The notes under the pieces were generated by a model. It saw only the letters and a list, made by a program, of their open reading frames with translations, was not told the origin of the DNA and searched no databases. DNA of 64,000 bases from Callipepla californica brunnescens. Taxonomy: Eukaryota > Chordata > Aves > Galliformes > Odontophoridae. Where the stretch lies: positions 1,612,001-1,676,000 of the forward strand of contig JALIRH010000075.1 in assembly GCA_023055505.1 (NCBI GenBank), in the 5' to 3' direction. Below, one piece after another: positions 1-15,000 of the stretch. Made by a program: the position numbers and the translations under genes. Position 1 is the first letter of the stretch, and each line of letters starts with the position of its first letter.

Positions 1-3000
1 ATGTTTCCTCTACCAAATGCATCTGAATTTCCACATCTTAAAATTCTTTCCCAATAAACTTTTTATAGGAGCTTCCTTCATGCAAATTATTAGAAGGTGC
101 ACATACCGGCACAAGCACTATGCACGAACCGCTGTTAATCGCGGATTCCGATTCAATCGCATCAATCGCCTTTACTTCTGAGATTGCCGCTAAGGAAGAC
201 GCGAGTCAGAAGACTGCCTTACACTCTATAGCGGCTTCACTATTCAGCCCTCTGCTGTCCTATATAACAAATTGCGAATAACGCATGTAAGGAACTCAGT
301 TTCAGGAGATGTACGAGAATGTATGCTGAACCCCAAAGTTTTTGAGACGAAAAATTTAAATCCCACTTTGCTCTGCAACTGAATGCAAAGCATGTCTGCA
401 TCGGTCATTCACCTGCAAGCACGATTTCAAACTTTTCTCTGAGAAGTGTTCTTATCCATTTTAGATCCATTATGTAACACAGTCACTCCTCAATTCCTTA
501 CTCTACAAAGTGATCGTTTTGTTTCTTCACAGAACCATGTGCTGTTCAGTGCTAAGGAAACAGTGTAGATGCTTAAAGTAATTAGAGATGTTTCCTCTAC
601 CAAATGCATCTGAATTTCTACCTCTTACAATTCTTTCCCAAGAAACTTTTTATTGGAGCTTCTTTCATGCAAATTATAAGAAGGTGCACATACCGGCACA
701 AGCATTATGCACGAACCGATGTTAACCGCGGATTCCGATTCAATCGCATCAATCGCCTTTACTTCTGAGATTGCCGCTAAGGAAGACGCGAGTCAGAAGA
801 CTGCCGATCATTGTTTTCGGCTTCTCTATTCAGCCGGCTGTCTTTCTATATTAAGGAATCGCGACTTTCACGTGAAAGTGACTCAGTTTCAGGAGCTGTA
901 TTAGAATGTATACTGTACCCCAGTGTTAGCGAGAGGGAAATTTTAAATCCATCTTAACTCTGCTACTGAATGCAAAGTAATTCTGCATCGGTCATTCAAC
1001 TGCAAGCACGATTTCAAACTTTTCTCTGACAAGTGTTGTTATCCATTTTAGATCCTCATTGTAACACATCACTCCTCGTTTCCCTACCATACACAGTGAT
1101 CGTTTTGATTCCTCACAGAACCATGTGCTGTTTAGTGCTAAGGAAACAGTGTAGATACTTAAAGTACTTAGACCTGTTTCCTCTAACAAATGCATGTGTC
1201 ATTTCAACACTTACTATTGTTTCCCAGTAAGCCTTTTCATTGGAGCTTCTATAATGCAGATTATAAGAAGGTGCACATACCGGCACAAGCACTATGCACG
1301 AACCGCTGTTAACCGCGGATTCCGACTCAATCGAATCAATTGCAGTTACTTCTGAGATTGCCGCTAAGGAAGACTCGAGACAGAGGACGGCCTTACACTC
1401 TATAGCGGCTTCTTATTCAGCCGTCTACTGTCCTATATAACGATTCGCGGTTAACGCATGTAAGGGACTCAGTTTCAGGAGCTGTACGAGAACGTATGCT
1501 GAACCCCAATGTTAGTGAGATGAAAAATTTAAATCCCACTTTGCTCTGCAACTGAATACAAAGTATGCCTGCATCGGTCATTCACCTGCAAGCACGATTT
1601 CAAACTTTTCTCTGAGAAGTGTTCTTATCCATTTGAGATCCTCTATGTTACACAGTCACTCCTCGTTTCCTTACTCTACACAGTGATCGTTTTGATTCCT
1701 CACAGAACCATGTGCTGTTCAGTGCTAAGGAAACAGTGTAGATACTTAAAGTACTTAGACCTGTTTCCTCTAACAAATGCATGTGTCATTTCAACACTTA
1801 CTATTGTTTCCCAGTAAGCCTTTTCATTGGAGCTTCTATAATGCAGATTATAAGAAGGTGCACATACCGGCACATGCTCTATGCACGAACCGCTGTTAAC
1901 CGCGGATTCCGATTCAATCGCATCAATCGCCTTTACTTCTGAGATTTAGCTAAGGAAGACGCGAGTCAGAAGACTGCCTTACACTCTATAGCGGCTTCAC
2001 TATTCAGCCCTCTGCTGTCCTATATAACAAATCGCGAATAACGCATGTAAGGAACTCAGTTTCAGGAGATGTACGAGAATGTATGCTGAACCCCAAAGTT
2101 TTTGAGACGAAAAATTTAAATCCCACTTTGCTCTGCAACTGAATGCAAAGCATGTCTGCATCGGTCATTCACCTGCAAGCACGATTTCAAACTTTTCTCT
2201 GAGAAGTGTTCTTATCCATTTTAGATCCATTATGTAACACAGTCACTCCTCAATTCCTTACTCTACAAAGTGATCGTTTTGTTTCTTCACAGAACCATGT
2301 GCTGTTCAGTGCTAAGGAAACAGTGTAGATGCTTAAAGTACTTATAGATGTTTCCTCTACCAAATGCATCTGAATTTCCACCTCTTACAATTCTTTCCCA
2401 GTAAGCCTTTTCATTGGAGCTTCTATAATGCAGATTATAAGAAGGTGCACATACCGGCACATGCTCTATGCACGAACCGCTGTTAACCGCGGATTCCGAT
2501 TCAATCGAATCAATTGCCTTTACTTCTGAGATTGCCGCTAAGGAAGACTCGAGACAGAGGACGGCCTTACACTCTATAGCGGCTTCTTATTCAGCCCTCT
2601 ACTGTCCTATATAACGATTCGCGGTTAACGCATGTAAGGGACTCAGTTTCAGGAGCTGTACGAGAACGTATGCTGAACCCACATGTTAGTGAGATGAAAA
2701 ATTTAAATCCCACTTTGCTCTGCAACTGAATACAAAGTATGTCTGCATCGGTCATTCACCTGCAAGCACGATTTCAAACTTTTCTCTGAGAAGTGTTCTT
2801 ATCCATTTGAGATCCTCTATGTAACACAGTCACTCCTCGTTTCCTTACTCTACACAGTGATCGTTTTGTTTCTCCACAGAACCATATGCTGTTTAGTGCT
2901 AAGGAAACAGTGTAGATGCTTAAACTACTTATAGATGTTTCCTCTACCAAATGCATCTGAATTTCCACATCTTAAAATTCTTTCCCAATAAACTTTTTAT

Positions 3001-6000
3001 AGGAGCTTCCTTCATGCAAATTATTAGAAGGTGCACATACCGGCACAAGCACTATGCACGAACCGCTGTTAACCGCGGATTCCGATTCAATCGCATCAAT
3101 CGCCTTTACTTCTGAGATTGCCGCTAAGGAAGACGCGAGTCAGAAGACTGCCTTACACTCTATAGCGGCTTCTTATTCAGCCGTCTACTGTCCTATATAA
3201 CGATTCGCGGTTTACGCATGTAAGGGACTCAGTTTCAGGAGCTGTACGAGAACGTATGCTGAACCCCAATGTTAGTGAGACGTAAAATTTAAATCCCACT
3301 TTGCTCTGCAACTGAATACAAAGTATGTCTGCATCGGTCATTCACCTGCAAGCACGATTTCAAACTTTTCTCTGACAACTGTTCTTATCCATTTTAGTTC
3401 CTCTATGTAACACAGTCACTCCTCGTTTCCTTTCCATACAGAGTGATCTTTATGATTCTTCACAGAACCATGTGCTGTTCAGTGCTAAGGAAACAGTGTA
3501 GATGCTTAAAGTACTTATAGATGTTTCCTCTACCAAATGCATCTGTATTTCCTCCTCTTACAATTGTTTCCCAATAATCTTTTCATTTGAACCTGTAGAA
3601 TGCAAATTATAAGAAGGTGCACATAACGGCACAAGCACTATGCACGAACCGCTGTTAACCGCGGATTCCGATTCAATCGCATCAATCGCCTTTACTTCTG
3701 AGATTGCCGGTAAGGAAGACGCGAGTCAGAAGACTGCCGATCATTGTTTTCGGCTTCTCTATTCAGCCGGCTGTCTTTCTATATTAAGGAATCGCGACTT
3801 TCACGTGAAAGTGACTCAGTTTCAGGAGCTGTATTAGAATGTATACTGTACCCCAGTGTTAGCGAGAGGGAAATTTTAAATCCATCTTAACTCTGCTACT
3901 GAATGCAAAGTAATTCTGCATCGGTCATTCAACTGCAAGCACGATTTCAAACTTTTCTCTGACAAGTGTTGTTATCCATTTTAGATCCTCATTGTAACAC
4001 ATCACTCCTCGTTTCCCTACCATACACAGTGATCGTTTTGATTCCTCACAGAACCATGTGCTGTTTAGTGCTAAGGAAACAGTGTAGATACTTAAAGTAC
4101 TTAGACCTGTTTCCTCTAACAAATGCATGTGTCATTTCAACACTTACTATTGTTTCCCAGTAAGCCTTTTCATTGGAGCTTCTATAATGCATATTATAAG
4201 AAGGTGCACATACCGGCACAAGCACTATGCACGAACCGCTGTTAACCGCGGATTCCGATTCAATCGCATCAATCGCCTTTACTTCTGAGATTGCCGCTAA
4301 GGAAGACGCGAGTCAGAAGACTGCCTTACACTCTATAGCGGCTTCTTAGTCAGCCGTCTACTGTCCTATATAACGATTCGCGGTTAACGCATGTAAGGGA
4401 CTCAGTTTCAGGAGCTGTACGAGAACGTATGCTGAACCCCAATGTTAGTGAGATGAAAAATTTAAATCCCACTTTGCTCTGCAACTGAATACAAAGTATG
4501 TCTGCATCGGTCATTCACCTGCAAGCACGATTTCAAACTTTTCTCTGAGAAGTGTTCTTATCCATTTGAGATCCTCTATGTTACACAGTCACTCCTCGTT
4601 TCCTTACTCTACACAGTGATCGTTTTGATTCCTCACAGAACCATGTGCTGTTCAGTGCTAAGGAAACAGTGTAGATACTTAAAGTACTTAGACCTGTTTC
4701 CTCTAAAAAATGCATGTGTCATTTCAACACTTACTATTGTTTCCCAGTAAGCCTTTTCATTGGAGCTTCTATAATGCAGATTATAAGAAGGTGCACATAC
4801 CGGCACAAGCACTATGCACGAACCGCTGTTAACCGCGGATTCCGATTCAATCGCATCAATCGCCTTTACTTCTGAGATTTAGCTAAGGAAGACGCGAGTC
4901 AGAAGACTGCCTTACACTCTATAGCGGCTTCACTATTCAGCCCTCTGCTGTCCTATATAACAAATCGCGAATAACGCATGTAAGGAACTCAGTTTCAGGA
5001 GATGTACGAGAATGTATGCTGAACCCCAAAGTTTTTGAGACGAAAAATTTAAATCCCACTTTGCTCTGCAACTGAATGCAAAGCATGTCTGCATCGGTCA
5101 TTCACCTGCAAGCACGATTTCAAACTTTTCTCTGAGAAGTGTTCTTATCCATTTTAGATCCATTATGTAACACAGTCACTCCTCAATTCCTTACTCTACA
5201 AAGTGATCGTTTTGTTTCTTCACAGAACCATGTGCTGTTCAGTGCTAAGGAAACAGTGTAGATGCTTAAAGTAATTAGAGATGTTTCCTCTACCAAATGC
5301 ATCTGAATTTCTACATCTTACAATTCTTTCCCAAGAAACTTTTTATTGGAGCTTCTTTCATGCAAATTAGAAGAAGGTGCACATACCGGCACAAGCACTA
5401 TGCACGAACCGATGTTAACCGCGGATTCCGATTCAATCGCATCAATCGCCTTTACTTCTGAGATTGCCGCTAAGGAAGACGCGAGTCAGAAGACTGCCTT
5501 ACACTCTATAGCGGCTTCTTAGTCAGCCGTCTACTGTCCTATATAAAGATCGCGGTTAGCGCATGTAAGGGACTCAGTTTCAGGAGATGTACGAGAATGT
5601 ATGCTGAACCCCAAAGTTTTTGAGACGAAAAATTTAAATCCCACTTTGCTCTGCAACTGAATGCAAAGCATGTCTGCATCGGTCATTCACCTGCAAGCAC
5701 GATTTCAAACTTTTCTCTGAGAAGTGTTCTTATCCATTTTAGATCCATTATGTAACACAGTCACTCCTCAATTCCTTACTCTACAAAGTGATCGTTTTGT
5801 TTCTCCACAGAACCATAAGCTGTTTAGTGCTAAGGAAACAGTGTAGATGCTTAAAGTACTTATAGATGTTTCCTCTACCAAATGCATCTGAATTTAAACC
5901 TCTTACAATTCTTTCCCAATAAACTTTTTATTGGAGCTTCCTTCATGCAAATTATAAGAAGGTGCACATACCGGCAGATGCTCTATGCACGAACCGCTGT

Positions 6001-9000
6001 TAACCGCGGATTCCGACTCAATCGAATCAATTGCCTTTACTTCTGAGATTGCCGCTAAGGAAGACTCGAGACAGAGGACGGCCTTACACTCTATAGCGGC
6101 TTCTTATTCAGCCGTCTACTGTCCTATATAACGATTCGCGGTTAACGCATGTAAGGGACTCAGTTTCAGGAGCTGTACGAGAACGTATGCTGAACCCCAA
6201 TGTTAGTGAGATGAAAAATTTAAATCCCACTTTGCTCTGCAACTGAATACAAAGTATGTCTGCATCGGTCATTCACCTGCAAGCACGATTTCAAACTTTT
6301 CTCTGAGAAGTGTTCTTATCCATTTGAGATCCTCTATGTTACACAGTCACTCCTCGTTTCCTTACTCTACACAGTGATCGTTTTGATTCCTCACAGAACC
6401 ATGTGCTGTTCAGTGCTAAGGAAACAGTGTAGATACTTAAAGTACTTAGACCTGTTTCCTCTAACAAATGCATGTGTCATTTCAACACTTACTATTCTTT
6501 CCCAGTAAGCCTTTTCATTGGAGCTTCTATAATGCAGATTATAAGAAGGTGCACATACCGGCACATGCTCTATGCACGAACCGCTGTTAACCGCGGATTC
6601 CGATTCAATCGCATCAATCGCCTTTACTTCTGAGATTGCCGCTAAGGAAGACGCGAGTCAGAAGACTGCCTTACACTCTATAGCGGCTTCACTATTCAGC
6701 CCTCTGCTGTCCTATATAACAAATCGCGAATAACGCATGTAAGGAACTCAGTTTCAGGAGCTGTACGAGAATGTATGCTGAACCCCAAAGTTTTTGAGAC
6801 GAAAAATTTAAATCCCACTTTGCTCTGCAATTGAATACAAAGTATGTCTGCATTGGTCATTCACCTGCAAGCACGATTTCAAACTTTTCTCTGAGAAGTG
6901 TTCTTATCCATTTGAGATCCTTTATGTAACACAGTCACTCCTCGTTTCCTTTCCATACAGAGTGATCTTTATGATTCTTCACAGAACCATGTGCTGTTCA
7001 GTGCTAAGGAAACAGTGTAGATGCTTAAAGTAATTAGAGATGTTTCCTCTATCAAATGCATCTGAATTTCCATCTCTTACAATTCTTTCCCAAGAAACTT
7101 TTTATTGGAGCTTCCTCCATGCAAATTATAAGAAGGTGCACATACCGGCACAAGCACTATGCACGAACCGCTGTTAACCGCGGATTCCAATTCAATCGCA
7201 TCAATCGCCTTTACTTCTGAGTTTGCCGCTAAGGAAGAAGCGAGTCAGAAGACTGCCGATGACTGTATAGCGGCTTCTCTATTCACCCGGCTGTCTTTCT
7301 ATATTAAGGAATCGCGAAAAACACGTGAAAATGAGTCTGTTTCAGGAGCTGTATGAGAATGTATACTGGACATCAGTGTTAGTGAGAGGGATATTTTAAA
7401 TCGCACTACTTTTCTGCTACTGAATGCAAAGTATGTCTGCATCAGTCATTCACCTGCAAGCACGATTTCAAACTTTTCTCTGACAACTGTTGTTATACAA
7501 TTTAGATCCTCATTGTAACACAGTCAACCCTCGTTTCCTTACTCTACCCAGTGATCCTTTTGATTCTCCACAGAAACATATGCTGTCTAGTGCCAAGGAA
7601 ACAGTGTAGATGCTTAAACTACTTATAGATGTTTCCTCTACCAAATGCATCTGAATTTCCACCTCTTACAATTCTTTCCCAGTAAGCCTTTTCATTGGAG
7701 CTTCTATAATGCAGATTATAAGAAGGTGCACATACCGGCACAAGCACTATGCACGAACCGCTGTTAACCGCGGATTCCGATTCAATCGCATCAATCGCCT
7801 TTACTTCTGAGATTGCCGCTAAGGAAGACGCGAGTCAGAAGACTGCCGATCACTGTATAGCGGCTTCTCTATTCACCCGGCTGTCTTTCTATATTAAGGA
7901 ATCGCGAAAAAAACGCGAAAATGAGTCTGATTCAGGAGCTGTATGAGAATGAATACTGGACATCAGTGTTAGTGAGAGGGAAATTTTAAATCCCACTACT
8001 TTTCTGCTACTGAATGCAAAGTATGTCTGCATCAGTCATTCACCTGCAAGCACGATTTCAAACTTTTCTCTGACAACTGTTGTTATCCATTTTAGATCCT
8101 CATTGTAACACATCACTCCTCGTTTCCCTACCATACACAGTGATCGTTTTAATTCCACACAAATCCATGTGCTGTTCAGTGCTAAGGAAACAGTGTAGAT
8201 GCTTAAACTACTTATAGATGTTTCCTCTACCAAATGCATCTGTATTTCCTCCTCTTACAATTGTTTCCCAATAATCTTTTCATTTGAACCTGTAGAATGC
8301 AAATTATAAGAAGGTGCACATACCGGCACAAGCACTATGCACGAACCGCCGTTAACCGCGGATTCCGATTCAATCGCATCAATCGCCTTTACTTCTGAGA
8401 TTGCCGCTAAGGAAGACGCGAGTCAGAAGACTGCCTTACACTCTATAGCGGCTTCTTATTCAGCCGTCTACTGTCCTAGATAAAGATCGCGGTTAGCGCA
8501 TGTAAGGGACTCAGTTTCAGGAGATGTACGAGAATGTATGCTGAACCCCAAAGTTTTTGAGACGAAAAATTTAAATCCCACTTTGCTCTGCAACTGAATG
8601 CAAAGCATGTCTGCATCGGTCATTCACCTGCAAGCACGATTTCAAACTTTTCTCTGAGAAGTGTTCTTATCCATTTTAGATCAATTATGTAACACAGTCA
8701 CTCCTCGTTTCCTTACTCTACAAAGTGATCGTTTTGTTTCTCCACAGAACCATATGCTGTTTAGTGCTAAGGAAACAGTGTAGATGCTTAAACTACTTAT
8801 AGATGTTTCCTCTACCAAATGCATCTGAATTTCCACATCTTAAAATTCTTTCCCAATAAACTTTTTATTGGAGATTCCTTCATGCAAATTATTAGAAGGT
8901 GCACATACCGGCACATGCTCTATGCACGAACCGCTGTTAACCGCGGATTCCGATTCAATCGCATCAATCGCCTTTACTTCTGAGATTGCCGCTAAGGAAG

Positions 9001-12000
9001 ACGCGAGTCAGAAGACTGCCTTACACTCTATAGCGGCTTCTTATTCAGCCGTCTACTGTCCTATATAACGATTCGCGGTTAACGCATGTAAGGGACTCAG
9101 TTTCAGGAGCTGTATGAGAACGTATGCTGAACCCCAATGTCAGTGAGACGAAAAATTTAAATCCCACTTTGCTCCGCAACTGAATACAAAGTATGTCTGC
9201 ATCGGTCATTCACCTGCAAGCACGATTTCAAACTTTTCTCTGAGAAGTGTTCTTATTCATTTGAGATCCCCTATGTTACACAGTCACTCCTCGTTTCCTT
9301 ACTCTACACAGTGATCGTTTTGATTCTTCACAGAACCATATGCTGTTCAGTGCTAAGGAAACAGTGTAGATACTTAAAGTACTTAGACCTGTTTCCTCTA
9401 ACAAATGCATGTGTCATTTCAACACTTACTATTGTTTCCCAGTAAGCCTTTTCATTGGAGCTTCTATAATGCAGATTATAAGAAGGTGCACATACCGGCA
9501 CATGCTCTATGCACGAACCGCTGTTAACCGCGGATTCCGATTCAATCGCATCAATCGCCTTTACTTCTGAGATTGCCGCTAAGGAAGACGCGAGTCAGAA
9601 GACTGCCTTACACTCTATAGCGGCTTCACTATTCAGCCCTCTGCTGTCCTATATAACAAATCGCGAATAACGCATGTAAGGAACTCAGTTTCAGGAGATG
9701 TACGAGAATGTATGCTGAACCCCAAAGTTTTTGAGACGAAAAATTTAAATCCCACTTTGCTCTGCAACTGAATGCAAAGCATGTCTGCATCGGTCATTCA
9801 CCTGCAAGCACGATTTCAAACTTTTCTCTGAGAAGTGTTCTTATCCATTTTAGATCCATTATGTAACACAGTCACTCCTCAATTCCTTACTCTACAAAGT
9901 GATCGTTTTGTTTCTTCACAGAACCATGTGCTGTTCAGTGCTAAGGAAACAGTGTAGATGCTTAAAGTAATTAGAGATGTTTCCTCTACCAAATGCATCT
10001 GAATTTCTACCTCTTACAATTCTTTCCCAAGAAACTTTTTATTGGAGCTTCTTTCATGCAAATTATAAGAAGGTGCACATACCGGCACAAGCACTATGCA
10101 CGAACCGATGTTAACCGCGGATTCCGATTCAATCGCATCAATCGCCTTTACTTCTGAGTTTGCCGCTAAGGAAGACGCGAGTCAGAAGACTGCCTTACAC
10201 TCTATAGCGGCTTCTTAGTCAGCCGTCTACTGTCCTATATAAAGATCGCGGTTAGCGCATGTAAGGGACTCAGTTTCAGGAGCTGTACGAGAATGTATGC
10301 TGAACCCCAAAGTTTTTGAGACGAAAAATTTAAATCCCACTTTGCTCTGCAACTGAATGCAAAGCATGTCTGCATCGGTCATTCACCTGCAAGCACGATT
10401 TCAAACTTTTCTCTGAGAAGTGTTCTTATCCATTTTAGATCCATTATGTAACACAGTCACTCCTCAATTCCTTACTCTACAAAGTGATCGTTTTGTTTCT
10501 CCACAGAACCATAAGCTGTTTAGTGCTAAGGAAACAGTGTAGATGCTTAAAGTACTTATAGATGTTTCCTCTACCAAATGCATCTGAATTTAAACCTCTT
10601 ACAATTCTTTCCCAATAAACTTTTTATTGGAGCTTCCTTCATGCAAATTATAAGAAGGTGCACATACCGGCAGATGCTCTATGCACGAACCGCTGTTAAC
10701 CGCGGATTCCGACTCAATCGAATCAATTGCCTTTACTTCTGAGATTGCCGCTAAGGAAGACTCGAGACAGAGGACGGCCTTACACTCTATAGCGGCTTCT
10801 TATTCAGCCCTCTACTGTCCTATATAACGATTCGCGGTTAACGCATGTAAGGGACTCAGTTTCAGGAGCTGTACGAGAACGTATGCTGAACCCCAATTGT
10901 AGTGAGATGAAAAATTTAAATCCCACTTTGCTCTGCAACGGAATACAAAGTATGTCTGCATCGGTCATTCACCTGCAAGCACGATTTCAAACTTTTCTCT
11001 GAGAAGTGTTCTTATCCATTTGAGATCCTCTATGTTACACAGTCACTCCTCGTTTCCTTACTCTACACAGTGATCGTTTTGATTCCTCACAGAACCATAT
11101 GCTGTTTAGTGCCAAGGAAACAGTGTAGATGCTTAAAGTAATTAGAGATGTTTCCTCTACCAAATGCATCTGAATTTCCACCTCTTACAATTGTTTCCCA
11201 GTAAGCCTTTTCATTGGAGCTTCTATAATGCAGATTATAAGAAGGTGCACATACCGGCACATGCTCTATGCACGAACCGCTGTTAACCGCGGATTCCGAT
11301 TCAATCGCATCAATCGCCTTTACTTCTGAGATTGCCGCTAAGGAAGACTCGAGACAGAGGACGGCCTTACACTCTATAGCGGCTTCTTATTCAGCCCTCT
11401 ACTGTCCTATATAACGATTCGCGGTTAACGCATGTAAGGGACTCAGTTTCAGGAGCTGTACGAGAACGTATGCTGAACCCCAATGTTAGTGAGATGAAAA
11501 ATTTAAATCCCACTTTGCTCTGCAACTGAATACAAAGTATGTCTGCAACGGTCATTCACCTGCAAGCACGATTTCAAACTTTTCTCTGAGAAGTGTTCTT
11601 ATTCATTTGAGATCCTCTATGTTACACAGTCACTCCTCGTTTCCTTTCCATACAGAGTGATCTTTATGATTCTTCACAGAACCATGTGCTGTTCAGTGCT
11701 AAGGAAACAGTGTAGATGCTTAAAGTACTTATAGATGTTTCCTCTACCAAATGCATCTGTATTTCCTCCTCTTACAATTGTTTCCCAATAATCTTTTCAT
11801 TTGAACCTGTAGAATGCAAATTATAAGAAGGTGCACATAACGGCACAAGCACTATGCACGAACCGCCGTTAACCGCGGATTCCGATTCAATCGCATCAAT
11901 CGCCTTTACTTCTGAGATTGCCGCTAAGGAAGACGCGAGTCAGAAGACTGCCGATCATTGTTTTCGGCTTCTCTATTCACCCGGCTGTCTTTCTATATTA

Positions 12001-15000
12001 AGGAATCGCGACTTTCACGTGAAAGTGACTCAGTTTTAGGAGCTGTATTAGAATGTATACTGTACCCCAGTGTTAGCGAGAGGGAAATTTTAAATCCATC
12101 TTAACTCTGCTACTGAATGCAAAGTAATTCTGCATCGGTCATTCAACTGCAAGCACGATTTCAAACTTTTCTCTGACAAGTGTTGTTATCCATTTTAGAT
12201 CCTCATTGTAACACATCACTCCTCGTTTCCCTACCATACACAGTGATCGTTTTGATTCCTCACAGAACCATGTGCTGTTTAGTGCTAAGGAAACAGTGTA
12301 GATACTTAAAGTACTTAGACCTGTTTCCTCTAACAAATGCATGTGTCATTTCAACACTTACTATTGTTTCCCAGTAAGCCTTTTCATTGGAGCTTCTATA
12401 ATGCAGATTATAAGAAGGTGCAAATACCGGCACAAGCACTATGCACGAACCGCTGTTAACCGCGGATTCCGATTCAATCGCATCAATCGCCTTTACTTCT
12501 GAGATTGCCGCTAAGGAAGACGCGAGTCAGAAGACTGCCTTACACTCTATAGCGGCTTCTTATTCAGCCGTCTACTGTCCTATATAACGATTCGCGGTTA
12601 ACGCATGTAAGGGACTCAGTTTCAGGAGCTGTACGAGAACGTATGCTGAACCCCAATGTTAGTGAGACGTAAAATTTAAATCCCACTTTGCTCTGCAACT
12701 GAATACAAAGTATGTCTGCATCGGTCATTCACCTGCAAGCACGATTTCAAACTTTTCTCTGAGAAGTGTTCTTATCCATTTGAGATCCTTTATGTAACAC
12801 AGTCACTCCTCGTTTCCTTTCCATACAGAGTGATCTTTATGATTCTTCACAGAACCATGTGCTGTTCAGTGCTAAGGAAACAGTGTAGATGCTTAAAGTA
12901 ATTAGAGATGTTTCCTCTATCAAATGCATCTGAATTTCCACCTCTTACAATTCTTTCCCAAGAAACTTTTTATTGGAGCTTCCTCCATGCAAATTATAAG
13001 AAGGTGCACATACCGGCACAAGCACTATGCACGAACCGCTGTTAACTGCGGATTCCAATTCAATCGCATCAATCGCCTTTACTTCTGAGTTTGCCGCTAA
13101 GGAAGAAGCGAGTCAGAAGACTGCCGATCACTGTATAGCGGCTTCTCTATTCACCCGGCTGTCTTTCTATATTAAGGAATCGCGATAAACACGTGAAAAT
13201 GAGTCTGTTTCAGGAGCTGTATGAGAATGTATACTGGACATCAGTGTTAGTGAGAGGGAAATTTTAAATCCCACTACTTTTCTGCTACTGAATGCAAAGT
13301 ATGTCTGCATCAGTCATTCACCTGCAAGCACGATTTCAAACTTTTCTCTGACAACTGTTGTTATACAATTTAGATCCTCATTGTAACACAGTCAACCCTC
13401 GTTTCCTTACTCTACCCAGTGATCCTTTTGATTCTCCACAGAAACATATGCTGTCTAGTGCCAAGGAAACAGTGTAGATGCTTAAACTACTTATAGATGT
13501 TTCCTCTACCAAATGCATCTGAATTTCCACCTCTTACAATTCTTTCCCAGTAAGCCTTTTCATTGGAGCTTCTATAATGCAGATTATAAGAAGGTGCACA
13601 TACCGGCACAAGCACTATGCACGAACCGCCGTTAACCGCGGATTCCGATTCAATCGCATCAATCGCCTTAACTTCTGAGATTGCCGCTAAGGAAGACGCG
13701 AGTCAGAAGACTGCCTTACACTCTATAGCGGCTTCTTAGTCAGCCGTCTACTGTCCTAGATAAAGATCGCGGTTAGCGCATGTAAGGGACTCAGTTTCAG
13801 GAGATGTACGAGAATGTATGCTGAACCCCAAAGTTTTTGAGACGAAAAATTTAAATCCCACTTTGCTCTGCAACTGAATGCAAAGCATGTCTGCATCGGT
13901 CATTCACCTGCAAGCACGATTTCAAACTTTTCTCTGAGAAGTGTTCTTATCCATTTTAGATCAATTATGTAACACAGTCACTCCTCGTTTCCTTACTCTA
14001 CAAAGTGATCGTTTTGTTTCTCCACAGAACCATATGCTGTTTAGTGCTAAGGAAACAGTGTAGATGCTTAAACTACTTATAGATGTTTCCTCTACCAAAT
14101 GCATCTGAATTTAAACCTCTTACAATTCTTTCCCAATAAACTTTTTATTGGAGCTTCCTTCATGCAAATTATTAGAAGGTGCACATACCGGCACATGCTC
14201 TATGCACGAACCGCTGTTAACCGCGGATTCCGATTCAATCGCATCAATCGCCTTTACTTCTGAGATTGCCGCTAAGGAAGACGCGAGTCAGAAGACTGCC
14301 TTACACTCTATAGCGGCTTCTTATTCAGCCGTCTACTGTCCTATATAACGACTCGTTGTTAACGCATGTAAGGGACTCAGTTTCAGGAGCTGTATGAGAA
14401 TGTATGCTGAACCCCAATGTCAGTGAGACGAAAAATTTAAATCCCACTTTGCTCCGCAACTGAATACAAAGTATGTCTGCATCGGTCATTCACCTGCAAG
14501 CACGATTTCAATCTTTTCTCTGAGAAGTGTTCTTATTCATTTGAGATCCTCTATGTTACACAGTCACTCCTCGTTTCCTTACTCTACACAGTGATCGTTT
14601 TGATTCCTCACAGAACCATGTGCTGTTCAGTGCTAAGGAAACAGTGTAGATACTTAAAGTACTTAGACCTGTTTCCTCTAACAAATGCATGTGTCATTTC
14701 AACACTTACTATTGTTTCCCAGTAAGCCTTTTCATTGGAGCTTCTATAATGCAGATTATAAGAAGGTGCACATACCGGCACAAGCACTATGCACGAACCG
14801 CTGTTAACCGCGGATTCCGATTCAATCGCATCAATCGCCTTTACTTCTGAGATTGCCGGTAAGGAAGACGCGAGTCAGAAGACTGCCTTACACTCTATAG
14901 CGGCTTCTTATTCAGCCGCCTACTGTCCTATATAACGATTCGCGGTTAACGCATGAAAGGGACTCAGTTTCAGGAGCTGTATGAGAACGTATGCTGAACC

